Origin: JAFGBH01 sp964430915
Lineage (GTDB): Bacteria; Desulfobacterota; Syntrophia; Syntrophales; UBA2210
Length of the DNA: 24,174 bases
Reading direction: 5' to 3'
NCBI GenBank assembly: GCA_964430915.1
Contig: CAYSHT010000017.1
Span: forward strand, 1 to 24,174
Part shown: positions 1 through 7,064 of the stretch, one piece after another
Layout: each line of letters opens with the position of its first letter
Numbering within the stretch: position 1 is the stretch's first letter
Notes under the pieces: generated by a model
Databases searched by the model: none
Told to the model about the DNA's origin: nothing
Seen by the model: the letters and a program-made list of their open reading frames with translations, nothing else
Program-made: the position numbers and the translations under genes

Positions 1-2
1 GG

Positions 3-17
3 CATCCCGAAGGGATG
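3..17. repeat. Short perfect hairpin at the left edge
   Basis: CATCCC and GGGATG pair perfectly around a GAA loop. It lies at the very start of the window, so what it belongs to cannot be seen. It may be part of a longer structured RNA or the tail of an upstream gene's untranslated region. Confidence 0.45.
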
Positions 18-37
18 TAATATAAACGTAATGTTCC

Positions 38-91
38 TTGCCGGGAGGTGCACAGCCCTGCAAGGTGTGCGCCTCTATTTGAAGCTTTTTA
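38..91 (+). ncRNA. Strong hairpin; possible 3' end of a structured RNA or a terminator
   Basis: Positions 45-54 (GAGGTGCACA) pair with 66-75 (TGTGCGCCTC) over 10 base pairs, with one G-T wobble and an 11-base loop. A second, mutually exclusive pairing joins CCTTGC (38-43) with GCAAGG (60-65). A T run follows at about 87-91. The phrase GCACAGCCCTGC loosely recalls the 3' strand of 6S RNA (ACAGCCTGC in E. coli), but the partner 5' strand would lie outside the window, so this identity is only a guess. The alternative is a plain transcription terminator of an unseen upstream gene. The rest of 1-202 shows no gene. Confidence 0.3.
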
Positions 92-202
92 CTTTGCCAT
101 CGAATATCGACTTTTTACGAGACTGTCAATCTTAGGCATGGAACATTCAGGTGTCAGTTTCACGAAGAATATCAAGGGTATATAGCTATTTTCTCCCTAC
201 CT

Positions 203-1876
203 TTATTCTCTGATCAACATGAATCGTGAAAAACGTACGTCGAGGGCTTCCGTCGGAACCAATTCGAATTCCTCCTGAAATTTCTGCCAGATAATCGAGA
301 GGGTCTCCTCGAAAACATCGAGGCCTTTCCGCTCGAGTGGGGGGGCGTAGTGCAAAAAATCCGCTTGGAACCTTTCGTAAAATCCTGCCATCTTATAGGG
401 AGGTTCGTCCTCTTCCATTCTCAGCGTTTCAAAAAAGGTCTTTGCCTCTTCAATGGTTATTCCTGAAAAACTTGGTTTCAGATTCAGGACCAGTCGGGCC
501 CAGAAGCTGAAAATAAGGGGATAAAACTCGAAGTCATTCCCCTCGTAAAGACTCCGATCGTAATCGTAGTTTTTATGGAGATGTCTGAGAAGATCGTCGA
601 GCACCATGAGGCGATCAAGCATCTTTTCGGCGGCATTGATCTCCGGAAGTTTTTCGAAACCACGGTATTCCTCCTCCTCAAACCCGGTATAGAAAAGGGG
701 CTTCTCTTTCGTCAGGCCCGTGAGGGCCAGGCCCCAGGAGGTGCCCCAGAATTGTGTGTCGAGACCAAGTGACCTGAACCAACTTCTGTCAATCCAGGAT
801 TCCGCCTTCCATTTGAGCTTCACGGCATAGCCGAAACCGACACGAAAGAGAGATTCGAGAGAATTCTTTTGTATCAGTTCTTCCGCCTGCCCGACATCGG
901 CTCCGCACACTTTTTCAAGGGCGATATTTATGTATCCTCCGGCTTTCCGGCATTTTTCCCGCAGTATGTCGGGATCGAGATCGCCGAGACCCTCGGCCGC
1001 TGTTATCCGGTTGCAAAGACCGGCAAACTCAAGCCGCGCCCGGTCGATGAGAGATGTATCGCCAATATCCGATAATGCCCGCACCAGGATGTTTTCCGCC
1101 CCGGCATTGAGGAGGGGAAGTACAGGAACGGAGCTTTGAATCTCCTTGTCGGTTCGGGTGAAACGCTGCGGCAGCGTTTCACCTGTTTCAAGAATTTCCT
1201 GGCCGAGGGGAGAAAAGACGGCGGATGCCTCGTCAAAGGGGAGGAATCCCGCCTCGGCAAGACGGGTGGCTCTCTGGTGGTACATATCTTCTTCCATTTC
1301 CGCGGGTATGATACTGGCCACTTCTTCTATCAGATTTCTCGCATAGTTTTCGTCCTCACGGAACAGTAGTTCAATGATTTTCCTTATCGTGTCATAGTGC
1401 TTGTAATTGATGACCCGGATATAGATAACATCGTCATTGGTAAAAAATTCATCGGGAAGATCGAGCTCTTCATCGGGTCCTTTAACAATGACGTCGATGT
1501 TTCTGAAGAGTATAAGGTGGGCAAGATCCTGTCCCTCGTGGAAGAGCCACCAGGCGAGATGATCGGGATCGGCCCCTCTCAACCTCTCGAGCCACTCAAA
1601 TGTGACGTCTCCCTTGAGCTGGTCCCTGGTCCATAACTCCATATCCAGTATGTATTGCCGCTGCTCTGTCGAGGCGAGTTTCAAAAGCGGGAGGTACTCC
1701 TCCTCGCCTGCCTTTTTCATCAGCCAGAAAAAGTCCTGCTCCGAGATGGACTGCACGGTCTTTGCTGGAGTGGCGGATTCAAGAATACTCTTCGTGATAT
1801 CGCCTCCGGAAAGTCTGTCGAGATCCTGTACCTGTAATTCAAGGCTCTGTGTAGCCGGGTTATTGTGGTCTTTCAT
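203..1876 (-). CDS. DUF6178 family protein
   Basis: This 557-residue acidic protein has no predicted membrane segment or signal peptide, so it is probably cytoplasmic. The N-terminal third (about residues 40-110) carries the pattern I associate with DUF6178: a segment rich in SISEQDFFWLMKKAG-type residues, then LLKLAS, then a W-R-D-Q stretch leading to a W-L-E-R-L helix and a DLAHLILFRNIDV helix. No catalytic motif is visible and the biochemical role of the family is unknown to me. The start is an ATG at 1876 preceded by a weak GGGAA ribosome site. The only other minus-strand gene nearby ends about 220 bases upstream, with a repeat element in between, so the gene may be transcribed on its own. 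Family assignment is from memory of the sequence pattern. Confidence 0.8.
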   Translation of the reverse strand: MKDHNNPATQSLELQVQDLDRLSGGDITKSILESATPAKTVQSISEQDFFWLMKKAGEEEYLPLLKLASTEQRQYILDMELWTRDQLKGDVTFEWLERLRGADPDHLAWWLFHEGQDLAHLILFRNIDVIVKGPDEELDLPDEFFTNDDVIYIRVINYKHYDTIRKIIELLFREDENYARNLIEEVASIIPAEMEEDMYHQRATRLAEAGFLPFDEASAVFSPLGQEILETGETLPQRFTRTDKEIQSSVPVLPLLNAGAENILVRALSDIGDTSLIDRARLEFAGLCNRITAAEGLGDLDPDILREKCRKAGGYINIALEKVCGADVGQAEELIQKNSLESLFRVGFGYAVKLKWKAESWIDRSWFRSLGLDTQFWGTSWGLALTGLTKEKPLFYTGFEEEEYRGFEKLPEINAAEKMLDRLMVLDDLLRHLHKNYDYDRSLYEGNDFEFYPLIFSFWARLVLNLKPSFSGITIEEAKTFFETLRMEEDEPPYKMAGFYERFQADFLHYAPPLERKGLDVFEETLSIIWQKFQEEFELVPTEALDVRFSRFMLIRE

Positions 1877-1953
1877 ATTAATTTCCCATCCGATGTTGGA
1901 GAGGGCATCATGTTCCCCTCAATAAATGATCATCAGTGCATAATACCATCAGT

Positions 1954-2043
1954 GTCATTGCGAATCCCGATGGAATCGGGATGAAGCAATCTCTCGCTTT
2001 TCCCAATTCTTTCCTCGCGGCTTCGGCTTAACCTCGCAATGAC
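1954..2043. repeat. MITE-like intergenic element with 10-bp terminal inverted repeats
   Basis: The 90-base element begins GTCATTGCGA (1954-1963) and ends with its exact reverse complement TCGCAATGAC (2034-2043). Inside are a CCCGAT/ATCGGG hairpin and the phrase GAAGCAATCTC. This terminal-repeat and internal-phrase combination is familiar from repetitive intergenic elements scattered through genomes of Desulfobacterota and neighbouring phyla (recalled, not searched). It encodes nothing and sits between two co-oriented genes. Its middle is irregular, which suggests a degenerate copy. No second copy is visible in this window. Confidence 0.7.
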
Positions 2044-2099
2044 CGGAAAAATAGTTATGCAATCCTCTTCAAATATAGAAGAAAACCTCACAGTGCTTC

Positions 2100-3038
2100 T
2101 CAGCGAGCAAATTTTATACCTTGATAAGAATCCCGTCTCTCCATCTCGCGATCGATTGCATTGATGACCGTAAGCTTCCTTTTCCCCCATTCGGGTGCCA
2201 GATATATATCCCTGTAGCCGTCCGCCGTCAATCGCTGAATTACCATCTCGGGGGGCAGTATTTCGAGTATATCGCATACCGTGTTGACGTACTCTTCCTT
2301 TTCGATCATTTCAATCTTACCTGCCTTGTAAAGAGTGCCGAGGGCTGTTCCCTCGAGGGCGAGAAGAAGATGAATCTTGATTCCCTGTATCGGGAGAGAT
2401 GCGACAAGCCGCGCCGTTTCCAGCATTTCATCGTGTGTTTCGCCGGGGAGCCCCACGATGATATGGGTGCAGATATAAATGTTTCGGCCCGCCGTTTTCG
2501 TGACGGTATCAATAAAAGTCTGAAGATCGTGCCCGCGGTTAATAAATCTGAGGGTCTTTTCGTGTGCCGACTGGAGACCGTATTCGAGCCAGACGTGGGA
2601 GTCCCGGGCGTATTCGGAAAAGAGCTCGATAACATCATCGGAAATAGAATCCGGCCTGGTACCCACGGCGAGACCGATTATGTCTTCCTGGCGGAGCGCC
2701 TCGTCATAGAGTCTCTTCAATATTTCGTAGGGGGCATAGGTGTTGGTAAAAGTCTGAAAATACGCGATAAATTTTTCTGCGCCCCTGAGGCGTCGGAAGA
2801 GTTGCTTCGCCCTCACTATCTGTTCGCTTACCATGGGGAGGGGGCCTTCCTGTCTCAGGCGAGAGCCCCGACCGTCGCAGTAGATGCAGCCACCCTTCGC
2901 TATTTTACCATCGCGGTTCGGGCAGGTAAATCCAGCATCGATCTGCAGCTTATAGACCCGGCATCCAAACGTATTGACGAGAAAACTTTTGAAGTCGTAA
3001 TATCGCTTTGTATTGTTCCAGAAATCCGGTTTTGACAC
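2100..3038 (-). CDS. TIGR01212 (YhcC-type) radical SAM protein
   Basis: This 312-residue protein has the radical SAM cluster arrangement of the TIGR01212/YhcC group. C39 of the F-T-C-P-N-R-D-G motif is followed 12 residues later by C51-x-x-C54 (GGCIYC). Later segments fit the same family: G-R-G-S-R after the cysteines, FQTFTNTYAP, VGTRPDSI (SAM-binding region), EYGLQSAHEKTL and THIIVGLPGE. The family's substrate is not firmly established. Some members have been discussed in connection with tRNA or cofactor metabolism, and I claim no specific reaction. The start is GTG at 3038. The upstream ATG is out of frame, and TGAGGT gives a usable ribosome site. The start codon overlaps the -35 box of the divergent mnmG promoter. 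A long antisense reading frame across this gene is a shadow. Confidence 0.85.
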   Translation of the reverse strand: MSKPDFWNNTKRYYDFKSFLVNTFGCRVYKLQIDAGFTCPNRDGKIAKGGCIYCDGRGSRLRQEGPLPMVSEQIVRAKQLFRRLRGAEKFIAYFQTFTNTYAPYEILKRLYDEALRQEDIIGLAVGTRPDSISDDVIELFSEYARDSHVWLEYGLQSAHEKTLRFINRGHDLQTFIDTVTKTAGRNIYICTHIIVGLPGETHDEMLETARLVASLPIQGIKIHLLLALEGTALGTLYKAGKIEMIEKEEYVNTVCDILEILPPEMVIQRLTADGYRDIYLAPEWGKRKLTVINAIDREMERRDSYQGIKFAR

Positions 3039-3060
3039 GTAAACCTCATTTTTCTATTGT
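3032..3060 (+). promoter_or_regulatory. Sigma70-type promoter for the mnmG cluster
   Basis: A perfect -35 box TTGACA (3032-3037) is followed by exactly 17 bases and then TATTGT (3055-3060). It faces mnmG, whose ATG lies 53 bases downstream of the -10 box. The -35 box overlaps the GTG start of the divergent radical SAM gene, so transcription in the two directions could interfere. Confidence 0.65.
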
Positions 3061-3073
3061 CTTTTCAAGAGCT

Positions 3074-3102
3074 ATGTTATTAAATTATCGTCCGTAGTTC
3101 AA
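3074..3102 (-). promoter_or_regulatory. Possible divergent promoter for the radical SAM gene
   Basis: Read on the minus strand, TTGAAC (3102-3097) is followed by 17 bases and TAACAT (3079-3074). Both boxes are imperfect but the spacing is ideal. Its -35 box overlaps the ribosome site of mnmG. This is weaker than the opposing promoter. Confidence 0.35.
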
Positions 3103-3112
3103 GGAGAAGGGT

Positions 3113-5008
3113 ATGAGCTTGCCAAAGAAATTTGATGTAATCGTCGTCGGGGCAGGACACGCGGGCTGTGAAGCGGCCCTTGCCGCGGCGAGGATGGGGT
3201 GCGAAACGCTCCTCTTTAACATCAATCTCGATTCCATCGCGCTGATGTCGTGCAATCCCGCCATCGGCGGCCTTGCAAAGGCGCAGCTTGTGAAGGAAAT
3301 TGACGCCCTCGGGGGTGAAATGGCAAAGATTGCCGACAAAACGGCCTGTCATTTCCGACTCCTCAACAGTTCAAAGGGGCCCGCCGTCCAATCCTCTCGT
3401 GTGCAGTGCGACAAACAGCTCTATCGTCTGGCAATGAAAGAGGTGGTGGAACGCGAGAAACATCTTTACATCAGGCAGGCCCTCGTGGAGAGACTCGTCA
3501 TCGAAGATGGTGTTGTAAAAGGGGTGACGGATAATACGGGGTTTTATTACGACGGGAAAACCGTGATCATTACGGCGGGGGCCTTTTTAAACGGCCTCGT
3601 TCATGTGGGCGTGTCCCGACCGTCGGCGGGGAGGGCGGGCGAAATCGCCTCGATCGGCCTGGCGGAGAATCTCAAAGAACTCGGATTCGAGATGGGGCGC
3701 ATGAAAACGGGGACACCGCCGAGGCTCCGGGCCTCATCCATTGATTTTTCAATCCTCGAACGACAGGACAGTGACCCCGATCCAACCCCTTTTTCCTATA
3801 CTACGAAGACTTTACGCGAGGAGAGATTGCCCTCCTATTTTACCGCAACGACGGCGGCAACACATAAAATAATCAGGGAAAACATCATGCAATCCCCCCT
3901 CTATTCAGGTGCAATCAAGGGGGTGAGCGCCCGGTACTGTCCCTCCCTGGAAGATAAGGTGATGCGTTTTGAAGACAAGGGGCACCACCCCGTCGTTCTG
4001 GAGTTTGAGGGCCTTGAAACGGAAGAGATCTATTCCAAGGGTCTTGGAAACAGCTTTCCCCTGGATCTTCAGGAAAAACTGGTCCATTCAGTGCCCGGCC
4101 TTGAAGATGCAGAGATAATGCGGAACGCCTATGCAATAGAGTATGACTTTGTCCAGCCCACCGAACTCAAACAGACCTTTGAAACGAAGCTCATCACAGG
4201 TCTCTATCTGGCGGGTCAGACCAACGGAACATCCGGTTATGAAGAAGCTGCTGCGCAGGGGATGTGGGCCGGAATCAATGCCGCTTGTGCGGTCCAGAAG
4301 AGGGAACCCTTTATCCTTGACCGTTCCGAGGCCTATATGGGAGTCCTTGTCGATGATCTCGTGACACGCGGTGTTGATGAACCATACAGGATGTTTACCT
4401 CCCGTGCGGAGTACCGCCTCATATTGAGGGAAGATAACGCCGCCATGAGACTCATGGGAAAGGGGCACGAACTCGGGCTCATACCGGATGACGATTACCG
4501 GGACCTGAAGGAAAAGGTCTACCGGATTGAGGCGGGCATCAGGAATCTCTCTTCACATAAAATCTATCCCGTTTCCGGGACGAACGCGATACTTGAGAAA
4601 ATGAACACCGCGCCGATCAAGAACCCCGCCACGCTCTACCAGCTTTTGAAAAGGCCGGCGATTACCTATAATGATCTCAGTGTCTTCGAGGGGTGGGAGG
4701 AGATAGAAGACGGCGAGGTAAAAAGGCAGATAGAGATAGAAACGAAATACGAAGGGTATATCAAACGACAGAAAGAGACAGTCGAGAAATTCAGGAACCT
4801 GGAAGAGAAAAAAATACCCCCGGGAATAGAATATTCCGAAATTCCCGGCCTTTCGAGCGAGCTGCAGAAGAAACTGGCGGCCGTTTTACCCGCATCCTTT
4901 GGCCAGGCCCAGAGGATTCCGGGTATGACGCAGGCAGCCCTGACGGCCGTCCTCATTCATGCGAAGAAAATGGAGCTCGAAAACAATCGCGCTTCCAGGG
5001 AAAACTGA
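3113..5008 (+). CDS. mnmG: tRNA uridine-5-carboxymethylaminomethyl(34) synthesis enzyme MnmG
   Basis: MnmG (GidA) works with MnmE to install the carboxymethylaminomethyl or aminomethyl group on wobble uridine 34 of certain tRNAs, using FAD, NADH and a folate one-carbon donor. The 631-residue protein has the expected length. The N-terminal FAD Rossmann motif is GAGHAGCEAALAAA (about residues 12-25). It is followed by the family signatures SCNPAIGGLAKAQLVKEID (about 43-61) and GRMKTGTPPR, then GQTNGTSGYEEAAAQG and the helical C-terminal domain ending in IPGMTQAALTAVLIH. The ATG at 3113 has an AAGGAG site six bases upstream. The gene leads a plus-strand cluster and is followed 38 bases later by the beta-helix gene. 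Neither mnmE nor rsmG, frequent neighbours elsewhere, is present. Confidence 0.98.
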   Translation: MSLPKKFDVIVVGAGHAGCEAALAAARMGCETLLFNINLDSIALMSCNPAIGGLAKAQLVKEIDALGGEMAKIADKTACHFRLLNSSKGPAVQSSRVQCDKQLYRLAMKEVVEREKHLYIRQALVERLVIEDGVVKGVTDNTGFYYDGKTVIITAGAFLNGLVHVGVSRPSAGRAGEIASIGLAENLKELGFEMGRMKTGTPPRLRASSIDFSILERQDSDPDPTPFSYTTKTLREERLPSYFTATTAATHKIIRENIMQSPLYSGAIKGVSARYCPSLEDKVMRFEDKGHHPVVLEFEGLETEEIYSKGLGNSFPLDLQEKLVHSVPGLEDAEIMRNAYAIEYDFVQPTELKQTFETKLITGLYLAGQTNGTSGYEEAAAQGMWAGINAACAVQKREPFILDRSEAYMGVLVDDLVTRGVDEPYRMFTSRAEYRLILREDNAAMRLMGKGHELGLIPDDDYRDLKEKVYRIEAGIRNLSSHKIYPVSGTNAILEKMNTAPIKNPATLYQLLKRPAITYNDLSVFEGWEEIEDGEVKRQIEIETKYEGYIKRQKETVEKFRNLEEKKIPPGIEYSEIPGLSSELQKKLAAVLPASFGQAQRIPGMTQAALTAVLIHAKKMELENNRASREN

Positions 5009-5046
5009 TAAAACCAGAGAAATTTTCGAACGACAGGAGACGGTAC

Positions 5047-6306
5047 ATGGGAGATGAGAAGAGACTTTCTGACACAGTGATTCGGCTGATGGAAAGGGGG
5101 GTGTCAATCCCCAATCCCTCTTCAGTCGAGATTGGCGATGATGTTGAAATTGAGAGAATTTCCAGGGATGGAATAGTACTCTACAGCGGCACGAAGATCT
5201 ACGGATCATCGACACTCATATGTGCGGGGACAAGGCTCGGATATGAGGCGCCGGTCACCCTTTCTGACTGTCAGATTGGTCCCGGAGTGGAGTTGAAGGG
5301 GGGATTTTTCAAAAAGTCGGTCTTTCTTGAAAAGGCCAATATGGCCTCGGGGGCACAGGTAAGAGAAGGGTGCATACTTGAAGAGGAGGCCAACGGCAGT
5401 CATACGGTTGGGATCAAGCAGACCATACTCTTTCCCTTTGTAACGCTGGGAAGCCTAATCAATTTTTGTGATTGTTTTATGGCCGGTGGTACGAGCAGGA
5501 AAAATCACAGCGAAGTGGGGAGTTCCTATATCCATTTCAACTACACGCCGAATCAGGACAAAGCGACGGCCTCGCTGATCGGTGACGTGCCGAGGGGTGT
5601 CATGCTCGATCAGTCTCCCATTTTCCTCGGTGGTCAGGGCGGACTTGTTGGGCCGGCTCGAATAGGCTACGGAACGGTCATTGCGGCGGGAAGCGTCTAC
5701 CGGGGGGACTGTCCCGAAGGGGGGAAACTTCTGAGTGAGGGGAACAGTATTGTTGAAAAGAATTTCCATCCCGGTTTCTACGGCGATGTTCAAAGAAGGG
5801 TCAGCAACAATATCTTCTATCTTGCCAATCTTCTGGCGCTGAAAGAGTGGTACATTCATGTGAGAAAGCCCTTTTTCAAGCTGCAGGAATTCGGCGCCGA
5901 GCTTTACGAGGGCGTGAGAGAAAAGCTTGATATGGCGATCGAAGAGCGTTTGAAGCAGTTTGCGGCACTTTCCGAAAAAATGGAGCAATCGATTTCGATA
6001 GCAGGTCGTATTTTCGATGGTGAGGCTGCCAAAGATCTCATCGGGCTGAAGCGGGAATTCTCGAATAACTGGTCGGGGATTGAGGAGTGCTTTGCCGGAA
6101 AATACGAGGAACAGACTGCCCTCGATGAACGGAACGCCTTTCTCGATATTATTCGGGCAAGCGCAGCGGAAGGGAGACCGGATTACCTTTCGACGATTCA
6201 ATCTCTCGGCGCCGAGGAGAAGCAAAAAGGCACGGTCTGGCTGCAGTCTATTGTCGATCATATCGCGGGCAGGGTTTTCGATCTGATTCCGTCCTATAGA
6301 AAATAA
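5047..6306 (+). CDS. GlmU-like left-handed beta-helix protein (no uridylyltransferase domain)
   Basis: This is a 419-residue protein. Residues about 30-225 form hexapeptide-type repeats of a left-handed beta-helix like the acetyltransferase half of GlmU. They include GPGVELKGG, LFPFVTLGSLINFCDC (about 128-143), MAGGTSRKNHSEVGSSYIHF (about 145-164), DKATASLIGDVPRGV and GPARIGYGTVIAAGS. The last 180 residues are predicted helical. The N-terminal nucleotidyltransferase Rossmann domain of true GlmU is missing, so the label 'UDP-GlcNAc pyrophosphorylase' given to relatives is not supported by what I see. An acyl or nucleotide-sugar-related role is possible but unproven. I chose the ATG at 5047, with AGGAG at 5035-5039. 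An in-frame upstream extension into mnmG exists, but it overlaps a certain gene. It is probably cotranscribed with mnmG. Confidence 0.8.
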   Translation: MGDEKRLSDTVIRLMERGVSIPNPSSVEIGDDVEIERISRDGIVLYSGTKIYGSSTLICAGTRLGYEAPVTLSDCQIGPGVELKGGFFKKSVFLEKANMASGAQVREGCILEEEANGSHTVGIKQTILFPFVTLGSLINFCDCFMAGGTSRKNHSEVGSSYIHFNYTPNQDKATASLIGDVPRGVMLDQSPIFLGGQGGLVGPARIGYGTVIAAGSVYRGDCPEGGKLLSEGNSIVEKNFHPGFYGDVQRRVSNNIFYLANLLALKEWYIHVRKPFFKLQEFGAELYEGVREKLDMAIEERLKQFAALSEKMEQSISIAGRIFDGEAAKDLIGLKREFSNNWSGIEECFAGKYEEQTALDERNAFLDIIRASAAEGRPDYLSTIQSLGAEEKQKGTVWLQSIVDHIAGRVFDLIPSYRK

Positions 6307-6346
6307 GAGCGGAATCCTGAAAAAAAAGGGGAGGAGGCCGGTCAGC

Positions 6347-7027
6347 ATGACTGTCAGGAAGGTGGCAATTTCCATCGGTGAAAATGAAACCGTTCCGGGC
6401 ATGCTTTCTCTCCCGGATGATTATGTGAAGGGCCCGTCAACCTGTGTGGTGATTGCCCACGGTGCGGCCAACGATATGGAAAACCCTCTCATTGTATATC
6501 TGGCCGATGGCCTGGCCGGGGAGGGTTTTGCGACACTGCGGTTTAATTTTTCATATCGGGAAAGGGGGCAAAAGGCGCCCGATTCCCAGAAGAAACTTGT
6601 TCATACCTGGGGATGCGTTTTCAGATTTCTGATGGAAGAGTCGGGATTGAGGCCTGACAGGTTCGTAGCTGCCGGGAAATCAATGGGAGGACGCGTGGCA
6701 TCGCAGATGGTGGCTGAAGGGAGCCTGCCCGCAGACCGTCTTGTCTTTCTTGGCTACCCCCTCCACCCGCCGGGGAAAAGAGAACAGTTGCGGGATGCAC
6801 ATCTTTACGAGATTTCGGTACCGATGCTCTTTTTTGCCGGCACGAGGGATACGCTTTGCGATCTTGCAGAACTCAAGGGGGTGCTTGGGAAACTGGACGC
6901 TTCCTGGGATCTCGAGGTTATTGAGGGGGGAGACCATTCCTTTCACCTGCCGAAGTCTGCCGAAACCGAAGAGGTCGAGGTCTACGAGCGAATCCTGAAT
7001 AGAACGGCAAACTGGCTCCGTCACTGA
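6347..7027 (+). CDS. Alpha/beta hydrolase (KANL3/Tex30, dienelactone-hydrolase-like)
   Basis: This 226-residue single-domain hydrolase has the expected alpha/beta-fold order. An early AHGAAN segment (residues 37-42) gives the oxyanion region. The nucleophile elbow GKSMGGR places the serine at 112. The acid D168 is in AGTRDTL and the histidine H197 in GGDHSFH. The HGA-N and GKSMGG patterns match the small KANL3/Tex30-type bacterial hydrolases. The substrate cannot be told from the sequence. There is no signal peptide, so it is probably cytosolic. A GGGGAGGAGG purine tract lies upstream of the ATG. It follows the beta-helix gene by 40 bases and is likely in the same transcript. Confidence 0.85.
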   Translation: MTVRKVAISIGENETVPGMLSLPDDYVKGPSTCVVIAHGAANDMENPLIVYLADGLAGEGFATLRFNFSYRERGQKAPDSQKKLVHTWGCVFRFLMEESGLRPDRFVAAGKSMGGRVASQMVAEGSLPADRLVFLGYPLHPPGKREQLRDAHLYEISVPMLFFAGTRDTLCDLAELKGVLGKLDASWDLEVIEGGDHSFHLPKSAETEEVEVYERILNRTANWLRH

Positions 7028-7064
7028 CAGCTCTTCGGGGGGAGATTCCTTTCAATTATAATAG

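Noticed and set aside
2121..3035. 304-codon open frame on the plus strand
   Set aside because: It is antisense to the radical SAM gene, which carries the C39/C51/C54 cluster motif. The plus-strand translation has no recognisable domain or ribosome site.
4693..5046. N-terminal extension of the beta-helix protein into mnmG
   Set aside because: It overlaps the certain C-terminus of MnmG in another frame. The AGGAG site before ATG 5047 and the family start both favour the shorter protein.
5455..6402. 315-codon minus-strand open frame
   Set aside because: It is the shadow of the GlmU-like beta-helix gene, whose plus-strand product shows strong hexapeptide repeats.
7057..7062. TATAAT just before the transporter ATG as a promoter
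   Set aside because: There is no -35 box 16-19 bases upstream, and transcription would start inside the coding sequence. It is probably chance AT-richness.
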